Assembly (NCBI GenBank): GCA_937958365.1
Contig: CALFEW010000570.1
Location: 1 to 5,503 of the forward strand
Length of the DNA stretch: 5,503 nt
From: an uncultured Chloroflexota bacterium
GTDB lineage: Bacteria > Chloroflexota > Anaerolineae > Promineifilales > Promineifilaceae
Direction of reading: 5' to 3'
Shown here: in pieces, positions 1 to 4,139 of the stretch
Numbering within the stretch: the first letter of the stretch is position 1
How the letters are laid out: the number at the start of each line of letters is the position of its first letter
The notes under the pieces: generated by a model
Databases searched by the model: none
The model's input: only the letters and a program-made list of their open reading frames with translations
What the model was told of the DNA's origin: nothing
Made by a program: the position numbers and the translations under genes

Positions 1-1044
1 GGCGGTGGGATCGTACAAATCGCGCCAGACGTCCAGGGCGGGACGGCCGTTTACCGTCGCGTTTTGCAGGGCGTTCACCAACAGCAGGGCGGAGCGGGTT
101 TCGGCGCGGCCCACGGCCAGATCGTTGGTTTTGAGGCGGAAGGTCATACGGCCGTACCACATCATGCTCTTGAAGTAGGCCATCAGCTCTTCGCTGAGGG
201 TGTAATGGCCGCGCGGGATGTACTGGGTGTAATCTTCGCCAAATTCCAGGCCGGGGAACAGCGGCGAAGGCAGAATGCCGCCGGCGTCTTCGATAAGGGC
301 CAGTTCGGCGTCTACCAATTCCTGGGCGTAGGCGGGCACTTCAACGGCCGTGTCCAACAGTTTGCTGGCGACGCCGACGAAGGCGACGGAGCGCAGGGCC
401 GCGTCTGCCCATTCTGTGCCCTGAAGTTCCTGGTATTGGGCGTCGGTTTCGGCCAGCATGGTGGCGTTCAGGTCACGCAGCAGGGGGATGAAGAACTGGC
501 TCTCGGCGGTGCGCAGCACCTTATCGAAGATGAGATGGTAGCTGTGCAGCATCGAATCGCTGGTGACGAAGATGGGCACGTTGGCGTAACGCGCCTGTTC
601 GTAGACACTGAAGAACTCTTTTTCCACGCCAGGGCTGACGAGGACGCCACTTTCCGCCAGCCGGGCCAGTTGGTCTGGCGACAGAGCAAACGGAACCAAC
701 ACATTGCTCAGGTCGGGGGCGATGGGGTCGTGGAAGATGGCCGGGGCGGCATCTACGGCCGTTTCCTTGAATTCGGCAAAACGGGGCATGTCGCTGGCGG
801 CCACTTCGGGCACGGGCACGGCCGTGGGTTCCGCGGTGGGCGGAACGGCCGTGGGCGGTTCCGTTGTGTCCGTGGCCGCCGGGATGACGATGGTGGGCGT
901 CATGACGGGGGGCACGGTCGGGACGATTTCGGAAACGGCCGTGGGCGTGGTCTCTGTGGCCTCTTCCCCACCACACGCCGCCAGGGCAACTGCCAACAAC
1001 AAAATCAGCCATAAACCATTACGTAACAGCAACTTTCGATACAT
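1..1044 (-). CDS. DUF3160-family lipoprotein, N-terminal part (C-terminus beyond left edge)
   Basis: The frame is open on the minus strand from ATG 1044-1042 to the window edge (348 codons). The N-terminus is a lipoprotein signal: positive MYRK, a hydrophobic run at residues 9-23 and lipobox LAAC with Cys24 as the likely lipidated residue, so the protein should be exported and membrane-anchored. Residues about 30-75 are a Pro/Thr/Ala/Val-rich linker, probably a spacer off the membrane. From about residue 80 it matches the DUF3160 family as I know it, including the stretch around TSDSMLHSYHLIFDKVLR. The function of DUF3160 is unknown; members are usually over 600 residues, so about half is missing here. 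The start is fixed by a strong Shine-Dalgarno 7 bases upstream. The gene diverges from the phosphoesterase. Seven ACGGCCGT octamers lie within it, three of them in the linker as Thr-Ala-Val. The long open plus-strand frame over this region is a shadow. Confidence 0.93.
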   Translation of the reverse strand, partial: MYRKLLLRNGLWLILLLAVALAACGGEEATETTPTAVSEIVPTVPPVMTPTIVIPAATDTTEPPTAVPPTAEPTAVPVPEVAASDMPRFAEFKETAVDAAPAIFHDPIAPDLSNVLVPFALSPDQLARLAESGVLVSPGVEKEFFSVYEQARYANVPIFVTSDSMLHSYHLIFDKVLRTAESQFFIPLLRDLNATMLAETDAQYQELQGTEWADAALRSVAFVGVASKLLDTAVEVPAYAQELVDAELALIEDAGGILPSPLFPGLEFGEDYTQYIPRGHYTLSEELMAYFKSMMWYGRMTFRLKTNDLAVGRAETRSALLLVNALQNATVNGRPALDVWRDLYDPTA

Positions 1045-1051
1045 ATTTAGG

Positions 1052-1060
1052 CCTCCTTTT
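1052..1060 (-). promoter_or_regulatory. Strong ribosome binding site of the DUF3160 lipoprotein gene
   Basis: On the minus strand AAAAGGAGG lies seven bases before ATG 1044-1042, close to an ideal Shine-Dalgarno at ideal spacing. It decides the start codon and confirms that the minus strand is the coding strand here. Confidence 0.85.
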
Positions 1061-1159
1061 ACTGTGACCAATTGGGTGGCTTTGGCTCCAACCACCAGTG
1101 ATTCTATAACCAACCTTCCGAGGGATTCCATACCGCCGAGAGGTTGAGTAAACGATCTA

Positions 1160-1169
1160 CATTATAATG
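1160..1169. promoter_or_regulatory. Palindromic -10 element, candidate bidirectional promoter
   Basis: CATTATAATG is a perfect 10-bp palindrome in the spacer between the divergent lipoprotein and phosphoesterase genes. It presents TATAAT on the plus strand (1163-1168) and TATAAT on the minus strand (1166-1161), each facing one of the genes. Leaders of roughly 110 bases would result on both sides. No good -35 box is seen at 16-18 bp spacing for either direction; TTGAGT at 1144-1149 is only 13 bp from the plus -10. Symmetric overlapping -10 boxes are known to drive divergent transcription in bacteria. Its use here is inferred from sequence and position only. Confidence 0.5.
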
Positions 1170-1284
1170 CAGCAGCGGGGTAAAAAGTACAGACGGGCAA
1201 GATTAGTAACGGCCGTTACAAAACACAGGCATCTCGTCAGCCGCTCATTGGGTAAGTTCCCAGTCTATGGCTACAATCAGCACC

Positions 1285-2133
1285 ATGAAAATAGCTGTCC
1301 TCTCCGACATTCATGGCAATGTGGCCGCGCTGGAAGCCGTCGCCGCCCACATCGAAGGCTGGCAACCGGACCACATTATCGTCAATGGTGACGTGGTCAA
1401 TCGTGGCCCCGATTCCGTCGCCTGCTGGCAAATCATCAAGGCGCAGCAAGAAAGCGCCGGCTGGCAGGTGTTGAGCGGCAACCACGAAACCTACGTTTGC
1501 AAACACGCCAACCCGGTTCCCGACAGGGAACACGTGGGGGTGCGCGCCGCCATCAACCAGAATTCCCGCTGGACCTACCGGCAGTTTAACGGGCAGGTGG
1601 CCGAGTTGGCGGCGCTAACGGCCGTCGCCGATGTGGTCGCGCCGGATGGCAGCCGTCTGCGAGCTACCCACGCCTCCATGCGCAGCAACAGCGACGGCAT
1701 TTATCCGTTTTACACCGACGAGGCGATTCAGGCGCAAATAGATACAGATACGGCCGTATTTGTCACCAGCCACATCCACGTCGCCTATACCCGGCAAATC
1801 AACGGCACGTTGCTGGTCAACAGCGGCTCGGCCGGGCAAATGTGCGATGGCGACACGCGGGCAAGCTACGCGCAGATCGTTTGGCGCGAGGGACAATGGC
1901 GCGCCGAAATTGTGCGTCTGCCCTATGACACGGCAGCCACCGAACGCGCCTTTCTCACGTCTGGCTTCATGGACGAGACCGGACCAGTGGCGCAGTTGAT
2001 CTTTCATGAATGGCGAACGGCCGTGTCCTTCCTCACACCCTGGCGGGCGGCTTACATGACGGCCGTGCTTTCCGGTGACATCTCTCTGGAACAGAGCGTA
2101 GCGGAGTTTTTGCAAAAACAGGGGGTGTTATAG
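1285..2133 (+). CDS. Calcineurin-like (YfcE-type) metallophosphoesterase
   Basis: A 282-residue protein with the full metal-binding signature of the calcineurin-like superfamily: Asp8 and His10 in LSDIHGN, Asp36 in NGDVVNRGP, Asn66-His67 in SGNHE, His129 in ATHAS, and His163/His165 in TSHIH, followed by NSGSAGQ. These ligate two metals that cleave phosphoester bonds; the substrate cannot be told from sequence. There is no signal peptide, so it is likely cytoplasmic. The last metal motif is SHIH rather than the common GHTH, but both histidines are kept. I chose ATG 1285 because MKIAVLSDIHGN is the canonical family N-terminus; ATG 1267 in the same frame adds six residues, and neither start has a clear Shine-Dalgarno. 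The gene is probably transcribed alone from the 1163-1168 -10 box and ends at a large hairpin shared with the convergent SUI1 gene. Four ACGGCCGT octamers are all read as Thr-Ala-Val. Confidence 0.94.
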   Translation: MKIAVLSDIHGNVAALEAVAAHIEGWQPDHIIVNGDVVNRGPDSVACWQIIKAQQESAGWQVLSGNHETYVCKHANPVPDREHVGVRAAINQNSRWTYRQFNGQVAELAALTAVADVVAPDGSRLRATHASMRSNSDGIYPFYTDEAIQAQIDTDTAVFVTSHIHVAYTRQINGTLLVNSGSAGQMCDGDTRASYAQIVWREGQWRAEIVRLPYDTAATERAFLTSGFMDETGPVAQLIFHEWRTAVSFLTPWRAAYMTAVLSGDISLEQSVAEFLQKQGVL

Positions 2134-2137
2134 CTGA

Positions 2138-2179
2138 TACCCGTGACCCGTATTCCGTATTCCGTATTCCGTATTCCGT
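2138..2179. repeat. Left heptamer array (six units)
   Basis: Read on the plus strand the units are TACCCGT, GACCCGT and then four identical copies of ATTCCGT, with no bases between units. The run breaks off at GTGG, where the hairpin core begins. Confidence 0.95.
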
Positions 2180-2203
2180 GGGCGTTTACCAGAGGTAGCG
2201 TCC

Positions 2204-2252
2204 ACGGAATACGGGTTACGGGTTACGGGTTACGGAATACGGAATACGGATA
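2204..2252. repeat. Right heptamer array (seven units)
   Basis: Units on the plus strand are ACGGAAT, three copies of ACGGGTT, two copies of ACGGAAT, then ACGGATA. They are the reverse complements of the two unit types of the left array (ATTCCGT and AACCCGT type) but in a different order and with one more unit. This suggests unit gain and exchange after the inverted arrangement formed. Confidence 0.95.
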
Positions 2253-2265
2253 CTAACAGCTTCTC

Positions 2266-2622
2266 TTACCCGCCCACAAATTTTGTCTTGTAACCCAGAC
2301 GGCGCAGTTCGGCGGCTACCGTTTCCCGGTGGTCGCCTTGAATTTCAATGATGCTCTCTTTGACGGCCCCACCCGCGCCACATTTCTGCTTCAACAGTTT
2401 GTGCAATTCCTTCAAATCGTCAGGCGTTAATTGGAACTCCATAATGACGGTGACAGTTTTGCCGCCGCGCCCTTTGGTTTCGCGGCGAATAGCGGCCGTT
2501 TGCTGATCTGGCGGCAGGCTTTTGGGTTGCGGACAGCGGCAAGGGAAGCTGCCGCAGCGCGGACAGCGCTTTTTGAAGGCGGGGTCTGTGGAATAAACGA
2601 CGTTCCGTTTTGGTGCGGGCAT
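2266..2622 (-). CDS. yciH: SUI1/eIF1-family translation factor (YciH type)
   Basis: A 118-residue protein. Residues about 44-118 match the SUI1/eIF1 fold family: GRGGKTVTVI, a Leu-rich helix, CGAGGAVKE at 81-89, IEIQGDHRE at 92-100 and the terminal GYKTKFVGG. The N-terminal NVVYSTDP also resembles YciH proteins. Ahead of the domain is a Cys cluster, CPRCGSFPCRC at 20-30 (CxxC-x4-CxC), that could bind zinc; from memory, similar clusters occur in other bacterial SUI1 proteins. Eukaryotic and archaeal eIF1 act in start-codon selection on the small ribosomal subunit; the bacterial role is less settled, so ribosome association is a family inference. The ATG at 2622 has only a weak purine stretch upstream. 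It is convergent with the phosphoesterase, divergent from the ParB-like gene, and its stop lies four bases from the hairpin. I see no convincing minus-strand promoter in 2623-2757. Confidence 0.93.
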   Translation of the reverse strand: MPAPKRNVVYSTDPAFKKRCPRCGSFPCRCPQPKSLPPDQQTAAIRRETKGRGGKTVTVIMEFQLTPDDLKELHKLLKQKCGAGGAVKESIIEIQGDHRETVAAELRRLGYKTKFVGG

Positions 2623-2757
2623 ATGTGTATCTCGCTAGAAAGTGTTGATCGTGCGGATAAACTTTGGATAATGCAATGATAACGGCCGTTTCCCTACAAC
2701 GCCAATCGCCACCAACGTTGGGCAAATTGACCATAGCAAGCATGTTTCGGCCGCTTG

Positions 2758-2763
2758 TATAAT
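2758..2763 (+). promoter_or_regulatory. -10 box of the ParB-like gene
   Basis: A consensus TATAAT followed by GC lies 30 bases before the ATG, predicting a transcript start near 2770 and a leader of about 24 bases. TTGACC at 2727-2732 is a good -35 hexamer but stands 25 bp away, too far for normal pairing. The position argues against the in-frame upstream TTG at 2755 as a start, because that codon would lie upstream of the transcript. Confidence 0.55.
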
Positions 2764-2778
2764 GCCTCTGCACATTTT

Positions 2779-2784
2779 GGAGGA
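2779..2784 (+). promoter_or_regulatory. Ribosome binding site of the ParB-like gene
   Basis: GGAGGA ends nine bases before ATG 2794. This fixes the start and gives a 414-residue product. Confidence 0.8.
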
Positions 2785-2793
2785 GCAAACAAG

Positions 2794-4038
2794 ATGATTG
2801 ACAAATTCGCCTACGATGATTTTCAACGCGCTTACCGGCGCGGATTTTGGCGCAAACTCGTCGCCCGCCTCACCGGACAAGACAACGAGCTGCTCCCTTA
2901 CAGCGAGGTGCGTCGCCAGCTTCCGTTTCAGGGACAGCGCGATTTAGGCCAGCAAATTATTCCTGTAGATAAAATCGTCGGCAGCGTGGGACGTTACCGC
3001 GATTTTGACCGCGCCTATCTGCCCACCCAAACGGAGACCGCGCAGCGCTGGATTCGCATTAGCAAAGCCCGCTACAAAGACATTCCCCTGCCGCCGATTG
3101 AAGCTTATAAAATCGGCGAGGTTTATTTTGTCAAAGATGGCAATCACCGCGTTTCCGTCGCCCGCGAACGGCAGCAGGAGTTTATTGACGCCTACGTGAC
3201 CGAAATTGACATCCCCATCACCCTGACGGCCGACATGGGCCTGAGCGACGTGCTGGAACTGAAGGATTACGCCCACTTTTTGCAACAAACCGGATTCCGC
3301 GACATCCGCCCGGAGGCAGATTTGCACTTGTCGAATGGGGCGCATTACGGCCGTCTCCACGAACACATCAACGCCCACCGCTGGTACATCAGCCAGGAGC
3401 GCGGCTACGAAGTGCCTTACGCCGAAGCCGTCGCCTCCTGGCACGACAATGTCTATCAACCCCTGGCGGCCGTCTTACAGGCCCAGGGCCTGCCCCAGGC
3501 TTTCCCCAATCTCACCCTTACCGACCTTTACCTGCTGATCAGCGAATACCAATGGCTGCGCCGCGCTGCCTACCAGGAAGAAGGCAGCCTCGAAGCCGCC
3601 GACGAACAGTTGTTGAACATCTACAATCAAAAAGAAGTGCGGCGCGTCTTAAACACTCTCAAACGACGGTCGTGGATTGACCGGCTCATCCTGGAGCAAG
3701 AGCAGGCGACGTTTAACCAGCGCACCCGCATCCAGGAAATCCGCCCGGACGCCGCCATCGAAGCCAGCTTGCCCGGCAAATATGAGAAACTGCTGCACCA
3801 CATCAACGTCCACCGCTATTACCTGGGGCAGCAGCGTCAGGCCGACGTGCCGTATGAGGAGGCCGTCGCCTCCTGGTATGACACCATCTACCTGCCGGCC
3901 GTCCAACTCATCCGTGAACAGGGCATCCTGGAACGTTTCCCCAGCCGCACCGAAGCCGACGTGTACATCTGGACGCTCGACCACGGCGCAGAACTGGAAG
4001 AATCGCTCGCCCAGACGGAACCGGAAACCGAGCTATAA
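2794..4038 (+). CDS. ParB/sulfiredoxin-like domain protein with a duplicated ~70-residue module
   Basis: A 414-residue soluble protein with no signal peptide or membrane segment. I cannot give it a firm name. Residues about 45-135 look like a ParB/sulfiredoxin-like fold: IPVDKIVGSVGRYRDF, then a strand-rich stretch and DGNHRVSVAR at 115-124, which fits the GxHRxxxA nucleotide-binding signature of that superfamily. The rest contains two copies of a module (187-257 and 332-402, offset exactly 145 residues) with shared HIN.HR.Y, VPY.EAVASW.D..Y.P and FP..T..DxY. By hand I count 28 identities in the first 60 aligned positions. The module recalls, from memory, the HRWYLSE-type segment of DUF4032 proteins; this is unverified. 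The C-terminus is acidic (PETEL). The gene has its own -10 box and a strong ribosome binding site. It holds one ACGGCCGT in 1,245 bp, fewer than its neighbours. A DNA-binding or regulatory role is only a guess. Confidence 0.93.
   Translation: MIDKFAYDDFQRAYRRGFWRKLVARLTGQDNELLPYSEVRRQLPFQGQRDLGQQIIPVDKIVGSVGRYRDFDRAYLPTQTETAQRWIRISKARYKDIPLPPIEAYKIGEVYFVKDGNHRVSVARERQQEFIDAYVTEIDIPITLTADMGLSDVLELKDYAHFLQQTGFRDIRPEADLHLSNGAHYGRLHEHINAHRWYISQERGYEVPYAEAVASWHDNVYQPLAAVLQAQGLPQAFPNLTLTDLYLLISEYQWLRRAAYQEEGSLEAADEQLLNIYNQKEVRRVLNTLKRRSWIDRLILEQEQATFNQRTRIQEIRPDAAIEASLPGKYEKLLHHINVHRYYLGQQRQADVPYEEAVASWYDTIYLPAVQLIREQGILERFPSRTEADVYIWTLDHGAELEESLAQTEPETEL
3352..3999 (+). repeat. Internal duplication inside the ParB-like protein
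   Basis: Codons 187-257 (3352-3564) and 332-402 (3787-3999) encode two copies of one module, alignable without gaps. A linker of about 74 residues with helix-like, charged sequence separates them. At DNA level the best-kept block is GCCGTCGCCTCCTGG, present in both copies around the AVASW motif; elsewhere codons have diverged, so the duplication is old and kept by protein selection. Confidence 0.85.
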
Positions 4039-4095
4039 GGTGGTATGAAACGAGTAGAGAACCGACCGTTTCCCCCGCCCCCGCCCGAAACATGT

Positions 4096-4101
4096 TATAA
4101 T
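4096..4101 (+). promoter_or_regulatory. -10 box of the WS/DGAT gene
   Basis: TATAAT lies 38 bases before the ATG, predicting a leader of about 32 bases. The 12-mer TTATAATGCAGC (4095-4106) is identical to 1162-1173 ahead of the phosphoesterase. No -35 hexamer is visible at normal spacing; the expected place is C-rich (4072-4086). The 101-base gap after the ParB-like gene and this box suggest separate transcription, although read-through remains possible because no clear terminator is seen between them. Confidence 0.5.
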
Positions 4102-4126
4102 GCAGCTAACGCGACATAATATCAAC

Positions 4127-4131
4127 AAGGA
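4127..4131 (+). promoter_or_regulatory. Ribosome binding site of the WS/DGAT gene, with an ACGGCCGT octamer as spacer
   Basis: AAGGA stands eight bases before ATG 4140. The bases between it and the start codon are almost exactly one ACGGCCGT octamer (4132-4139), so the palindrome forms the spacer. It supports ATG 4140 over the in-frame ATG at 4161. Confidence 0.7.
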
Positions 4132-4139
4132 ACGGCCGT

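Larger units (their letters stand above)
2138..2252. terminator. Possible bidirectional terminator formed by the heptamer hairpin
   Basis: The inverted repeat sits between the 3' ends of two convergent genes and would fold into a long stem in either transcript. No U-tract follows the stem on either strand, so it is not a textbook intrinsic terminator. It could still block read-through or protect 3' ends. The role is inferred from position and folding only. Confidence 0.35.
2132..2261. repeat. 130-bp imperfect inverted repeat built of 7-bp tandem units
   Basis: AGCTG at 2132-2136 and CAGCT at 2257-2261 bound a nested palindrome. The left arm (2138-2179) is six heptamers ending in CCGT and the right arm (2204-2252) is seven heptamers starting with ACGG, so the arms are complementary and in the same 7-bp register. 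The core 2180-2203 continues the pairing, with GTGG against CCAC and an innermost TACC-AGA-GGTA stem-loop at 2187-2197. The arms differ by one unit and pair with scattered mismatches or G-T wobbles. It fills the gap between two convergent genes and overlaps only the stop codon of the phosphoesterase. It resembles in design the heptanucleotide STRR repeats of filamentous cyanobacteria. Whether it recurs elsewhere in this genome cannot be seen here. Confidence 0.9.

Noticed and set aside
64..1014. Long plus-strand open frame (316 residues, Gly/His/Arg-rich)
   Set aside because: It is antisense to the DUF3160 lipoprotein gene, which has a signal peptide, lipobox, family motifs and a strong ribosome binding site. 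The plus-strand translation has low-complexity composition typical of a shadow frame.
1075..1096. Dyad GGTGG..TTGG/CCAA..CCACC upstream of the lipoprotein gene
   Set aside because: The symmetry is interrupted and the centre has only two bases, so an RNA hairpin is unlikely; an operator is possible but nothing supports it.
1167..1391. Small plus-strand ORF upstream of the phosphoesterase
   Set aside because: It overlaps the phosphoesterase start in another frame, lacks a ribosome binding site and has no recognisable protein features.
2138..2252. CRISPR array
   Set aside because: Units are 7 bp with no spacers and the two halves are inverted, which does not fit a CRISPR array.
2755..2793. Upstream extension of the ParB-like gene from TTG 2755
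   Set aside because: The extension overlaps the TATAAT box, and GGAGGA is correctly spaced for ATG 2794.
4047..4091. GAAAC / GTTTC / GAAAC alternating short stems after the ParB-like gene
   Set aside because: Arms of 5-6 bp with loops of about 14 bases and no U-tract are too weak to call a terminator or attenuator; the C-rich stretch at 4072-4086 may simply be compositional.
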